Assembly (NCBI GenBank): GCA_033239125.1
Contig: BSWB01000001.1
Coordinates: 116,616,916 to 116,680,915 of the forward strand
Direction of reading: 5' to 3'
Source of the DNA: Fagopyrum homotropicum
Taxonomy: Eukaryota; Streptophyta; Magnoliopsida; Caryophyllales; Polygonaceae
DNA length: 64,000 nucleotides
Shown: positions 42,782 to 54,800 of the stretch, piece after piece
Layout of the letters: each line of letters opens with the position of its first letter
Position numbering within the stretch: position 1 is the first letter of the stretch
Position numbers and translations under genes: made by a program
The notes under the pieces: generated by a model
Databases searched by the model: none
Told to the model about the DNA's origin: nothing
Seen by the model: the letters and a program-made list of their open reading frames with translations, nothing else

Positions 42782-44424
42782 TGTTTGCTCGAAAGTGTGC
42801 GTGCAAATAAGCTTTAAATTTATAAAACTGAAATCAAAGCAAAGCGAACCCGCAGTGTACGGATCGGCGTAGTAAAGCAAGAATTCTAAAGTATCGAACT
42901 CGGGGATTTGGAGGGAACAAATTCAGTTTATAAAGATCGTCAAGCAAATAAAAGCTTTTGTAATGATGATAAGGAAAACAACGATTCTAAAGATTCAGGT
43001 ATCTAATTGTGGTAATCGATTCAAGATATTCTAAGGATATAAGGACAGAGTCGGGATTGCAAAGGTAAATCTAATGTAAGGAATTGTACGGTGAAGTTCC
43101 AAACCCATATGTCTCACCCAAAGACTCTCTCTATAAAGGTTGTTGAGGCTGCAATATAGAAAGGATCAAAGGATAAGAATTACTCTCAAATACCCATGCC
43201 CAAACCCAAGGGAATCAAAGATAAGCCAAAACGGTTAAGATTATGACACTCGAAACCGAAATAGAGGATGTTGAGTCTCACTACTACCTAGAAAAGGTAA
43301 ACCAAGGCTAGGTTAAAGAAAATCTTTAACTTTGGATCAAAGCAAAAGAAAAAGTACGTACAACAGAGGAAACCACGGCTGGATCTTGAGGAACCACGGC
43401 CGTGGAACTCAAGAACAGACCGTGGAAAAGGTTGACGATGAGGTTTCTCGCAACTCTCAGGGTCCAATCTGTTTAAGTTCAATCTATCATCTATGCCACT
43501 GCTAACAACCCTTCACCCTAGAATAGCTAAAGGATTTTAGCCAACAATCATCATTGTAAAATCAATAATCAAATAAGAAAGCAAATCTTTAAATTTGGAT
43601 CAAAGCAAAAGATGGAACTTTGAAACCTTAATGAAAAACACCGAAACCAATCTCAATAAAACCAATAATCCGTCAATGTGTTCAATGAATAGAGAATAGA
43701 ACAAGAATCTCTCATAAATCTCAAGAACAAAAGAAGAACGAGATGTCAATCCGCCTTCTATCGAAATCCTAAGATATTTCTCCAAGTACGCAATCTTCAA
43801 AATGCGTCCTTTTCGGAATCTTCCCTGTACGCTCCAAGATCTTCCTAAGCAATGCTTCCAAAATATGCTCGATGCGGGATGTATGTGAACTCCCTTTTTT
43901 TGTCCTTGCCTCTGCCTTCTTATAGGGAAAAATAGGGTTACAAAAGCCCAATGAACGCTGCTGATGTGGCAAATATGACACATGGCGACCGTTATAGAAA
44001 CCACGGTCTAGTACAAACTTCCACGGTCGTGGAATTGGTCGTGGAACCTTTCTGTTGCTCTCGACCTTGTTTTCCACGCTCTCAATGCCTAAACCACGGT
44101 CATGGTTTCTCATGTTTGGCTGTGGAAGCTCCAATTTCCTTGCAAAAGCTTTTGTTTCGTAAAGCTCTCAAAACATGCTCCTTCCTTAGCTTCTTTAGTG
44201 CATCCTCTTGATGCCTAGTATGATAAAATACTCCTACTCTCCCATATATGCTTCAATCCAAGCCTTTATTCACCTAAAAACACAACAAACCTTGTGTAGA
44301 TCTCTATATCGACAAAATAGATGAATATGCTCATAAATGCTTCAAACTTTTATCCATGTACACATTTAAAGGGAAAAAACACCCAAAACAAGTGCCTAAA
44401 ATATGGTTATATTTCATGCTATCA
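42782..44424 (-). repeat. 5' LTR of Athila element C
   Basis: 1,643 bp, TGTTTGCTCG to GCTATCA, clearly more diverged from A and B than they are from each other. One perfect CCACGGCCGTGG at 43394-43405; later copies are degraded (CCACGGTCGTGG near 44022). Confidence 0.88.
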
Positions 44425-46235
44425 AGATGGTAGTGCATATCCATCAAAGGGTGGTAACATCGAGTTTTTCCCATTAGTCATCATCAATATTAGGAGGTTT
44501 ACGGACACACATGTCAACGTGACCAAACACTTGTACGTGTGCTTTAGCAATAACCTTAAACTAAGCGGGCCAAGACATATATATAGACGTGAATTCAAGA
44601 TCAAGAAGACGATCCATACATTTTTTTTGTGGGGTTGTAACTTGTAAGGACGTTTGGAAAGAGGACTTTTTGTTGTTAGCATGCATGGCTTAGGAAGCAC
44701 ATGACGAAGAGACCAATACGAGAGGCAGGGTTAAAAAAAGTGACAAGTGCCAACGAGTCACCAACGTAGTCATACAACATGGGGGTGGCAGAGGGGAGGT
44801 GCATTAAAGTGTTGGATCCGGTTTGAGAAAAAAACAGCCTAATTTTATCATAATTATAAATTACAATTATATATATGTTGTGAAAACTTACATGATTCAA
44901 CCTGATATATTTTGTTCTACATTTTAATCGTTTATTAATTATCATCATAATTTATAACTAATAAATAATATTTAAAATGCCCTATATTTCTTTTGTTGAA
45001 AGAATAGAAAAAAAAAATAAAAAAGTAATGTTATGTAAATTGGGAGATAATATTGAATGTGGTTAAGGTGTGGTATTGGTTGACATTAATTTGCATGTAG
45101 ACGTGGAAAAGCATTTGTTTAGATGCAGGTCTCAATTGTAGTATGTGGTGGGGAGATAAAGATGATATTAATTATGCTAAAGTTGCATTATTGATTCTAT
45201 TGGAGGGCCTCCCTCTCTATTACCTTTTTTTTAAAGCCAAAGTTCCATTTTCGAAATCAAAATAATTTAACAAGTCGCTCAGTTTCCACGACTGATTTTT
45301 TTCTTAGTGTAGAAGAATGTCCAACATCAAAATCCAATCAAGTGCAATAATTTCATCCACCTTTCCCACTTGTCTATTCATTAATAATTATAAAATTTTT
45401 AATTATTTGCTAATTAAGTGGATGCGGAGATATATATAACTAATTTGATGAGGTGTTCTCACCATAAATATTATCACTTAATTATACGTACTTACTATTT
45501 ACTAATAATTATATGTTTAAAAGTAGATATATTATATTTTACTATAAAAATTAAATATTAAAATGAGGTGTTTCTACAAATAATTTTTGTCAAGATTTTA
45601 ATAAAATTAAATATAATCATAGAAATATATTTTAAAATAATGATAAATGTACGCATTTTAAATTGATTTATTTATGATATTGTGGTCAAACAATCTAATA
45701 TTTTCACTAGAAAATGATTATGGATGTATTAGTTTCATAATTTATTATGAATATCAAATTTGAAGTAATTTATGTTGGATGTCTTGTTAAAGTAATTTAT
45801 GTCATGTGTCCATCTAACGGCGATCTAAGTTCACAATTAATGTCATAAAATTGTAAAAATAAGATTTGCATACCTAATGCTGAAATTTTAACTAAGACTA
45901 AAAATCGTTAAATCATTTCATGTTTTTTATATAAATATAATTTAAATCACAAATATATTTGATAATAACATGATCAAAAATTATAATATTAATTATTTTA
46001 TTCCCAAAATTATAATACTAGTTACTTTATCATGAAAAATTAGAAAAGTATAATGAAACGGGTCCACTCATATGAGTACTATGTTGCTGACAAACGTTTA
46101 AAAAAGTCATAATAAATGTCAAAATTTTAGCTTTTGTTATTTTCATAGTCACCCCTCACCAAATGTCAAATAAAAGCAGGTTAAACAAATAGGTAGAACG
46201 ATTAATGTCGTCACATCACTTTATCTATGTGACCT
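44425..46235. other. AT-rich intergenic DNA
   Basis: No gene, RNA or transposon end that I can support. 44425-44820 is less AT-rich and may be old unique sequence. 44820-46190 is very AT-rich without sustained reading frames. Confidence 0.5.
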
Positions 46236-46860
46236 TTAGGGATGACAATTTTACCCGTACCCGACGCACACCGACCATCCGATTCAAAGAAAAAGGGAAA
46301 AAAAAAACCCGTAATAAAAGGTTGAACATTTCATCCACCCATCACCCGATCCATCGTCCACCCACTCATCCGATCCGTACTCACCCACTTAAATTATGTA
46401 TATTTTATAATATTTATAGATTTTATATTATAAAATATTGACCTTTATTTCCTTGCTATATACTTTATATTGAAGGAAACCCTATATTGTCTTTCTCAGT
46501 TTATTTTCTTTTGATTTCTAATATATTTTTTGTTCTTAATGTTGATTCGTTATAATTTGTTTATTTTGGATCTTGCATTGTTATAGTGTTATGTTTGATG
46601 CAATATTATGTTTTTTCGGTTGGATTCTCTTGATTTTCTTAAAAAAATTAATTTTTTTTTACAAATTTATAAATAGTGTTGAACAACCGAAATCTCATCC
46701 GCTTCATCCAATGGATGCGGGTGAGACCCTTTGGATGTTGGGTCGGATAGGGTGGACAATTTAAGTTGATGGATCGGGTGGTGTCAAGGTCACCCATCCG
46801 TCACCGATCCATTAACAATGGTTTAAAATCAAATAGGTGAAGTTGATCCGAGGGAAAGTC
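46236..46860. repeat. Dispersed repeat remnant, same family as 8192-8340
   Basis: Begins TAGGGATGACAATTTTACCC, then 'cacccatcacccgatccatcgtccaccc'-like text shared with 8192-8340. Near 46690-46810 there is 'catccaatggatgcgggtg' and 'cacccatccgtcaccgatcc', which could be the opposite end. hAT-like by its terminal sequence; not certain. Confidence 0.45.
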
Positions 46861-47150
46861 TGTTTTTTTATATTAAAATGTGGGCTTGAATGAATCTGAT
46901 TTTATATTGTCCGAACTGATTAATAGATCCGGTTATCTAAACTACATTGATAACCACATAACTTCAATTCAATGATAATATAGATAATAGTCTGGACGTG
47001 TTACATATGATCTTATATATTAATTAAGATCCAGCAAGTAATAATAATTTTATTTTCTATAAAATAAGAAAGCTGAATCAGAAAGAAAAAATGATGAGAG
47101 AAAGCAAGTGGGCAATATTTGATGCGGCTTTGTGTTCCCCTTGATCGGCC

Positions 47151-47185
47151 TTTATAAAGAAGACGCCCCTCGATGAAACCCTAAA
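47151..47185 (+). promoter_or_regulatory. Putative core promoter with TATA box and telo-box
   Basis: TTTATAAA at 47151-47158 and AAACCCTAAA at 47176-47185, about 150-180 bp before the start codon at 47334. A second 'aaccctag' lies near 47305. Position relative to the intact ORF supports a promoter; no direct evidence of transcription. Confidence 0.5.
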
Positions 47186-47333
47186 CTTGAAAGAAAATAA
47201 AAATATGCAGTTGCACAACAATTCTCACTATAGCTACCCTAAAATTTATGACAAAATGTCTATTCCATAACCACAGCAGCTACCTCGTACTCAATTCTCC
47301 ACCCCAACCCTAGAAAAATAGACGAAAGGTACG

Positions 47334-47912
47334 ATGCGTATCGAGCAGCGCCTCAAACACGACAAGTCGAGAGCGACCTCTCCGGTGAGGGGGCGGGGCA
47401 TGACACGCGCCATTGAATGCTTCCTCTTCCTAGCTGTCATCTCATGGTTCACCCTCACGCTTCCTTACATGCTCCCTCGTGTCTCCGTTACCGTCGTTAG
47501 CACCCCCTTCATTTTCGTTATCGGAAACGCAATTGTCCTAACCCTACTCCTCAAATCCGGCGCCAAACTCACCCGCTCTACAGTTACTCCGCCGCCGAAG
47601 AAGACCACGTTTATTGTCAGTGTATGCTCCTCCACGCCCTCGAAAACCGCCAGCGTGGGACATTTATTGCCGGCGAAGGAGGTCGTTGGCAGTTATTACC
47701 GGAGGACAAATTCGGAGAGGATTGGCGGAGGCAGAGATGAGCAGGTTCTGAGGAGGACAAAGACGGAAAGGGTGGAGAGGCAGTTGAAGCCCGTTAGGAA
47801 GGGGGATTATCCGGCGGATCAAATGAGCAGGGACGAGTTCAGGCAGACGGTTGAGGATTTCATTGCTAGGCAGCAGAGGTTTCTGAAAGAAGAGGAGGAT
47901 GACAGCGAGTGA
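47334..47912 (+). CDS. Small membrane protein with DUF4408- and DUF761-like regions
   Basis: Intact single-exon gene, 192 residues. A basic N-terminus (RIEQRLKHDKSRATSPVRGR) is followed by two hydrophobic segments, about residues 26-47 (AIECFLFLAVISWFTLTLPY) and 50-74 (VSVTVVSTPFIFVIGNAIVL). A polar Ser/Thr/Lys-rich middle comes next, then a C-terminal MSRDEFRQTVEDFIARQQRF followed by LKEEEDDSE. This arrangement, two N-terminal membrane passes plus a short C-terminal D-E-x-x-x-x-V-E-x-F-I motif, matches plant proteins annotated DUF4408/DUF761 (cotton-fibre-expressed type). Their biochemical role is not established. GC content is higher than the surrounding DNA. A TATA box and telo-box lie upstream. 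The start is the first ATG in frame. Confidence 0.85.
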   Translation: MRIEQRLKHDKSRATSPVRGRGMTRAIECFLFLAVISWFTLTLPYMLPRVSVTVVSTPFIFVIGNAIVLTLLLKSGAKLTRSTVTPPPKKTTFIVSVCSSTPSKTASVGHLLPAKEVVGSYYRRTNSERIGGGRDEQVLRRTKTERVERQLKPVRKGDYPADQMSRDEFRQTVEDFIARQQRFLKEEEDDSE

Positions 47913-48399
47913 TGAGGGTGTATTTCCAATTTTACCCCTTGCGGGATGGGTTAGGGGCATGTATATCAGAACTCTTTTTGCCCAACTTGTTTTTGGTCTT
48001 TACAACCCGGTTGAAGCTTATAACAAAAGAAGGGTTCCTCTAGCTAAGCTTGCACACTTTGATAGTCGCTCAACGTAAGTGCAAGAGTAAATCCTCCAAT
48101 TTTCTCATTAAGGAATTGGAACCATGCAAGAATCACATACTTGTGCAACCCTTTTGAAGTTAGGTCCATCAAGTTATCTTAGGCCAGAATGAACCACTAT
48201 TGATCAAACTAAATTGGGTGAGTGATTAAGATCGAACCAAAACAGTTTATTTCGTTAAAGAACTGCACGTTATTTTTAAACGTTAAATTTTTTTGAAAAT
48301 AAACCGTTAGTGCGTTAAAGTAAAAATGATATTCCGATTAAAATCTTATTTTTTAAGAACACTTTTTCTAGAAAAAGTTATAACTCTTATGGAAAATAT
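47913..48399. other. 3' flank of the DUF761 gene
   Basis: No coding frame. It should contain the 3' UTR. The text 'aaggaattggaaccatgcaagaatcacatacttgtgcaaccc' near 48110 is not recognised. Confidence 0.4.
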
Positions 48400-48716
48400 G
48401 TACAAAACATTTGTATTTATACATATATTTATTTCACATGCATGTCTTCTAGTGTGAATTGGTCAAGAAGTGAAGTAAATTTTACAAGGTGGATTATTCA
48501 CCTTTATTACATCCTAGTTTATTTTTATTAGAATATCTTTTAATTCTTGGCATATAAATGAGGTCATTCTCAATGTAACAAGATTACCAAAAGCAAGTAA
48601 GAAATCTACTCTTCTTGTTCATTCCTCTCTTCTAGCTTCATTCTAAGTGTTCTTAAACACATCTCACAAAAGTCTAAGTAATCGAGAGATCATAGTTAAT
48701 TTATAGCACGTTATCA
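48400..48716 (+). repeat. Possible copia LTR 3' end
   Basis: The end reads 'tttatagCACGTTATCAACA', similar to the ...ACGTTATCAGCACG leader of a plant copia family whose gag lies at 56.8 kb. Upstream text ('cataaatgaggtcattctcaatgtaacaag', 'ttcttgttcattcctctcttc') looks like an LTR promoter/leader. If so, the non-autonomous element 49058-56287 sits between this LTR and its gag. The LTR start was not found. Confidence 0.3.
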
Positions 48717-49057
48717 ACATGAAGATTCTAAGTTTCCAACTGATCTTCTCTACTAAGTTATGTAGTTGCCCTTTACAAGATCTTCTACATCCAAAACTCA
48801 AATTTTTGTAAATTAACTTAAACCGAGGAGTATCCTCTGTAGTTGCCAAATTTAGGAGCATCTACATAAAAAACGCGTTATTTTAACGTAAGATCTAAAA
48901 TAAATTTTAACAAAATAAAATCATGGTTTTAAGGTACGAACAAAATTGAGATTTGCTTACCTCTTTTGATAAAGTCCCACATTAAATTCTTTGATTTCAC
49001 CACTTAGATTATGAACGAAGATTTCCCACCAAAATAATGAATATGATGATGATGATG
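48717..49057. other. Non-coding stretch before the non-autonomous LTR element
   Basis: AT-rich; ends in a (GAT)n-type run that provides the TGATG target site of the next element. No gene. Confidence 0.45.
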
Positions 49058-50580
49058 TGACCGAAGGTATTTCAATGGTCGTCTATACCCAATCAAAAGT
49101 AAATCCCGACTTAGCACTAAGAACAAGTATAGTGATTAAGTAAGGGTCGAACCCAAGAGAGTTAAGGTGTTTTAGAGGCAACTATCGATTATAATGACAA
49201 GTGACACAGGGGGGTTGGTTGAATTGATGCACAAAAACTTATGAAAACGATTAATGCGACAAGTAAGACAATAATGGATGAATCTACACTAGGTTGATTC
49301 TAAGCATGCAATTGCTACTTTGGTGAGTTCCTTTTACACGTTTTCAAGTAATCTCCCGTCTCGATCATATATATGTGTTGAGCCAACCGGCATCAACACA
49401 ACTTAACAGGTTAAAGTTCCGTAGACCTACAAGAACAAATAACAAGTTAGCTTTCAAATAAAGACAAAGGGATATAAAGAGAAAATTAAAACCGTTAAAC
49501 TTATCTTTATATTTGTGTTCCTTTTCCTCAAGTAATCACAACCCGTTATTACTTAAAGTTGCTACTAGATTAAAGATCCGAACCCGGAACCTATTAATCC
49601 TAGTTGTTTACATGCACTTTAGAACCTAAGGTGATCAATCTCAAGCAATAGTAAACATGCAATTTAGACAATGGAGATCAAGGAAACACAAAGTATTACT
49701 GAATGAAAACTTAGATTAAAAAACACTTACATCCAAGGTAACAATGCAGCTTCAAACCAACCCATTGTAGCGAGGGAGTTAGCAACTCCTTACAAGGAAG
49801 CAAGACAATCTAAATGGATAATTTGTTGACTACCTAGATGATAAGATGGATGATTCTAGCAATCAACCAAGGACTATTTATACTACAAAAGAAACTAAAT
49901 AGGAGTAAATGGCCGGCCCAAAACCGCCACCTTAAATGTCATAAAGGTGGTGTAAACAGCCGGAGTAAAGCTTCTGGCGTTAAACCGTAGGGGCGGCCTT
50001 CAGGAACCGCAGGGGCAGTTTAGGCAAAATCGGTTGATCTTCTTTAGAGCCGCTGGGGCGGTTAGACAATTCCGCTGGGGCGGATCTTCAATGCTCTTCA
50101 ACGTCTGACCTTTCGCCTTTCCTGACGTTTATGATGCCAAGCCGTCGGGGCGTCCCTATGTCAACGCATGGGCGGTGACATAGCCTCTTCGCCTTCCAGC
50201 TCCCAGGTTGAGGCGCAAGCAGGGGCGCAATGAGAGATGCAGGGGAGCTGGTCTTTATTTCTTTAGGGCAGGTCACCGTAGGGGCGCCAAGAAGTGGCGC
50301 AGGGGCGGTGACACTCTTCATGGTTGGCGCTGGTGAAGGCGTAGGGAGTGCTCCAGTGGAAACGTCATCCGCAAGGGCGGCTACAAGGACCCGCTGGGGC
50401 GGTGAGGCAGCAGAAGCTTTGCTTCGTGATCGATCTTCACTCCTAAGTGCTTATAACTCCTTCTTTAGCTTCTTTTGATCTTCTTCTTCTGAACCAAGGA
50501 GTTAGTAGCATAAACCGACACTAATGCAATAAAAAGACTCTAAAAACTACCCTAAATGATAGTGATTCCATCACCTATCA
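49058..50580 (-). repeat. 3' LTR of element F
   Basis: 1,523 bp. 49980-50400 holds about ten copies of a GC-rich word (CCGC(A/T)GGGGCGG and variants such as CCGTAGGGGCGG) in otherwise AT-rich DNA. Confidence 0.9.
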
Positions 50581-51880
50581 AACTCCCCCATACTTAGACC
50601 TTTTACTCGTCCCGAGTAAAAACAAATGACATTAATTTGACTCAAAGGCCTTAGGAAGCATGAGCAAGCAGAAAGATAATGGAAAACAAGAGAAAAGCCA
50701 AGAAAGAAGGAAAGGAAAGAGAGGGAATGTGAGAAAAAGAATTACTACTATCCTTATCGCTCCAAGAGTGGCCTACCCGTTCCTCCTTATATCCCCTCTT
50801 CTTATGTCGCCAACGTCAAAAAGGGAACCTATCACTCGGATTTCGCTCATTTTGCCAAGGAGCCCTTTAGGGTTTTCACCTTGCCACTCTTCTTTTTTCA
50901 AAGATAATCTCACCACTTCTCACATCCCTCAAGTCCATTTTTGCACCAACCTAATGTTGGTCGGACTACCTTCTTTTTGCCTAAACTGCCCTTTCGGGTT
51001 TTCGGTTTATCCAAGGATTTTTCATGCCTTTTTTTCAATTTTGTTGGCTTTTTCTCTTTTTTCTTTTCTTTTTTTTTTGACTGAATATAAAACATTACAA
51101 TTCAATAATCAAACATAACAAAGATAGATCCCTCCCCCATGCTTGAAGATCACTTTGCCCTCAAAGTGTGAAAAAGAAGGAAAAAACTAAAAAGGGAGAA
51201 GGATGAAGAACAAGCTTACTGATGAGATGGTGGACAATCGGGGTACTCTTGTCGGTACGGGAAGTATGAGAAGAAGAGCTCCTGCCACTAGTGGAGATCA
51301 GGTGGTGGCGTGGTGGATAAGTGGATGTGAGTGTGGAAGATAGGTTTTGAGTGGAGAAGAATGGTGAATGTAAGTGGTGAGGGAAAGAGGGGATGGTGGT
51401 CGGAGATTTGAGTGGAGGTGAAAATTTTTTTTTCTTTCTTTTTTTTCCTTTCTTTTTTTTTTACACACCTGTCGTCATGGCCACCGCAGACGCGATTCTT
51501 CTTTGCCGCGGGTGCGACCACTGTTGGTTTAGCCGCGGTCGCGGACGTTCCTAGCCGCGGGGGCGGATAGACGACAAAAGGAATTTTATTCCTCCTTCCA
51601 CGGGTTGCCTCCCGAGCAGCACTTTTGTTTTACGTCGTTGGCTCGACGTAAGTCCTTGATCATGCTTGTATGACTCCTCCGGGATTAATTTGTTGATGTT
51701 GAGGTCTTATCCCGTTGATGCCATCCATGATCCAACCACTTGTTTTCTCACTCTCTTCTAGTGCAAAAGAGAGATTAGTAGCATGAGTTTGAACCATACA
51801 AATGGTTCAAACCAATAATTGACAATAAAAATAACAAAGTACTTAAAAACTCTAATCTCCCCGGCAACGGCGCCAAAATT
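50581..51880 (-). other. Non-coding interior of element F with polypurine tract
   Basis: The polypurine tract (AAGTATGGGGGAGTT on the minus strand, 50581-50595) is followed by T-rich and A-rich runs (50700-51120, 51420-51465) and a GC-rich patch at 51470-51575 with CCGCGGTCGCGG and CCGCGGGGGCGG. The reading frames visible here are low-complexity (Lys/Phe-rich) and not supported. Confidence 0.75.
51858..51875 (-). promoter_or_regulatory. Primer-binding site (tRNA-Asp type) of element F
   Basis: The minus strand reads TGGCGCCGTTGCCGGGGA, identical to the site in Athila element A, five bases from the LTR. Confidence 0.88.
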
Positions 51881-54800
51881 TGACCGAAGGTATTTCTACA
51901 GTCGTCTATACCCAATCAAAAGTAAAATCCCGACTTAGCACTAAGAACAAGTATAGTGATTAAGTAAGGGTCGAACCCAAGAGAGTTAAGGTGTTTTAGA
52001 GGCAAATATCGATTATAATGACAAGTGACACAAGGGGGGGGGGTTGGTTGAATTGATGCACAAAAACTTATGAAAACGATTAATGCGACAAGTAAGAGGA
52101 TAATGGATGAATCTACACTAGGTTGATTCTAAGCATGCAATTACTACTTTGGTGAGTTCTGTAATATCCGAAAATTTTTTATTCCGTTTAATTCCGTAGC
52201 AAACCGGATTTCGATCTTTTTATCCTTAACTATCTACGTAGTTGGACACAATATCTCAAAATTTTATTATTTTATGTAATATCTCTTCACATAAAATGAT
52301 AAGATTTCTTTACTAGCAAACCCTAATCCCAAACCCTAGTTTATTACATGACTTGTCTTTGACAAAGTCATGACGTTCTAATGACAAGGTCAAGACGAGA
52401 CCACGACGAGTTGAGACGAGACCAAGACAGACTCATGACAAAGCCATGCATGGCCATGACAAGCTGTGACAAGGACTTGACAAGGCTTTGACAACTTCCA
52501 GCCCAAACTCCTACCTTATTGTTTTTGGGCCAACTCTTCATGCCAACCTAGCTTCAGCCCATCTTGTGCTTTATTTCCTCAGCCCAATACGCCAACTCTT
52601 CTCTCCCAGTTGGGCCGCTCCGTTTTGCCTCACCTCTAGACCAGCTGCCTTAGAGTCCAGCAAGGAGAGATGTGCAGCCCAAGAAGCAACACCGAAGGAA
52701 GGGCCTTCTGTCCGTTACCTCTCAGCCCAAGGAGCAGCTGTTACGATCTCCTCATCACCTTCGTAACGACCCGGAGATCACGCAGGACATCACGCACGAC
52801 GATCCTTTCCTTCCCAGCAAGATCTGGCCGGATTTTTCCATTCCTCGAAGACCCTCCCCTCTGCGCTCCTGATAGTACCAGCGTGAATCTGGCATCCAAC
52901 CCTCGATGTTCCTAGCCTGCACACCCTCGGAAGACACGTCTCTTGGAAGCAACAGGCCACGGTGCCATCCTTCTTTCGTGTGCAACCGGAGTGACAACAA
53001 GGTGAGCCTCCTTCGATCTACCCCTTCTGTTACGTTGTTTTACAGCAGCATCGTCTCATCTTGTGTCAACAGCAGGACGAGAAGCCAACACTAGCACTAG
53101 ATGTTGGAGTCGTGCGAGTGCAGCCTATCCAAACTGCCTTCCTTAGCATCAGCTCTTACACCCTCCCTTCCCCTCCTTACTGTCATGGTTACCATAACTC
53201 ACCACCCTCCTTTTTTGTGTCGATCGAATCTCCAACCGCTGCAGTAGTGGAGCCGATCCTAGCCCTCGATCCCCTAGTTTTGTGGTGTTGAGCGACACCA
53301 GTAACTCCCGTGGATCCATCGGTGCAGCAGTCCGGTATGAGATCAAACCTCCCTTGTTTCCTGTATATTGAAAGATGAAGTTATGTATGTGTGTTAGTGA
53401 TCTTCATTGGATTCGAACCTAGGACATGTGGACTAGGATTATGTAGATTTTAGTGCTCAGTGAGACTCGAACTGGGGACCTCTGGATAGACTAAATGGTG
53501 ATTTATGTTGACAGGGAGAATCGAAGTTGAGACCTGCTGCATGCTTTGTTTTCCAGCCTTAACCTGCGGACTTTAGGAGCTAGTTTCGACACCTTAGAAC
53601 GAACATCCACCGTTGAATTTTTGATATGTTGTAGGTAGATATATGTAGTTTATTGTGTTAAAATTTGGGATCGAGTTAACAGTCGGATTAGAATCTATAA
53701 GGTTCCAAAGTAGAGCAGTTGGGCTATTTTTACAGCAGAAGAAAATTTGACTAAGTATAGAAATTCTAGCTTTTATTCCAACTTTAGAAAACTATGTAGG
53801 AGTTATGGTTGAGTATTTTCGAGAGATCTTTGCCCTATGTTTAGTATGCATATCATAGAGGATCTAGAGATTTATTTCGGAATTTACTACTTTTATCCGA
53901 GCCTCATATCTTAAGCCAAAGTTGGACCTTAGCGACTTTATATGAAAGTCAAGAATGTGTTTAACTCTTCTAAAACTTTAACAAACTTCCTTTCTAGAGT
54001 GAGAGTGTGTTTTTAAGTTCTAAAGAATAGTTTGGAACCTTGTTATAGAATTTTATAAAGTTTCGGGACTAGGGGTAAAATGGTCATTTACCCGTATAAG
54101 GGTATTTTGGTAATTTCTTTATGATCGATTATATATCTTAGAAGTTGGAGACTTCTAAGAAAGTGGGATATATTATTGATCCACGTGCCTTGTGTGACAG
54201 GCGTTGGAGTTTCTACGGTTGCGGACCGAGTTGAGAAATTGAGAGTTGTGATTTGATTCAGGTAAGTCCTTGCGACTTACTTAGCTGGTTTCTGGATATT
54301 AGTTGAGTGATAATAGTGGTGTGTGTACCATGTGTGTTATAATAACAACTTGTTAGGACGACCGTCGTTATTATGTGTTAAGGCCCAAGTGTATGTATAA
54401 CGGGCCATGACATCACTGCCCAGCTCTGCCAGGAGACTGGGAGGTTCTCTATTCCCAGACCATACAGGTACACGGTGAGATGCATCGGATCCACTCCTGA
54501 TGGGTACACGGGGGCGGAGGCGAGGTTTGGGAATCCCTCGTGTCACAAAATAAGTATCATTAGTGTGAATGAATAACTTAACTTAAGATTATAAATGGAC
54601 TTGTTTGAAAGCATGATGGGTGTTTATTCCTTTATGTGTGTGTGTGTGCTATTATTATTCTTCTAATATTTAGATAACTAGCTAATGGTTTCTTTTGTAG
54701 TGTTTTTAGATTTACCGCAGGTTAGACCAGCAGCTGAGTGATCCGGAAGTAGTGGTCAGCCGGGTCTCCGTACTCCTTAGAGTGGGGGTTGGGGTTGTTG

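Larger units (their letters stand above)
39999..44424 (-). mobile_element. Athila-type element C, 5' half only
   Basis: Has a 5' LTR (42782-44424), Asp primer site, gag and protease, then ends at 39999 where the LTR of element A begins. RT, RNase H, integrase, env-position ORF and an unambiguous 3' LTR of C are missing. The sequence left of the whole cluster (before 16154) is not Athila, so the 3' half was deleted or rearranged after A inserted. Confidence 0.8.

Noticed and set aside
50660..51118. 152-residue plus-strand frame inside element F
   Set aside because: Low-complexity Lys- and Phe-rich translation of A-rich and T-rich runs on the antisense strand of an element that otherwise has no coding content.
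52488..53346. Cluster of 60-90 residue frames in the solo LTR
   Set aside because: Several overlapping frames on both strands, none with a recognised domain; GC-richer part of the LTR simply lacks stops.
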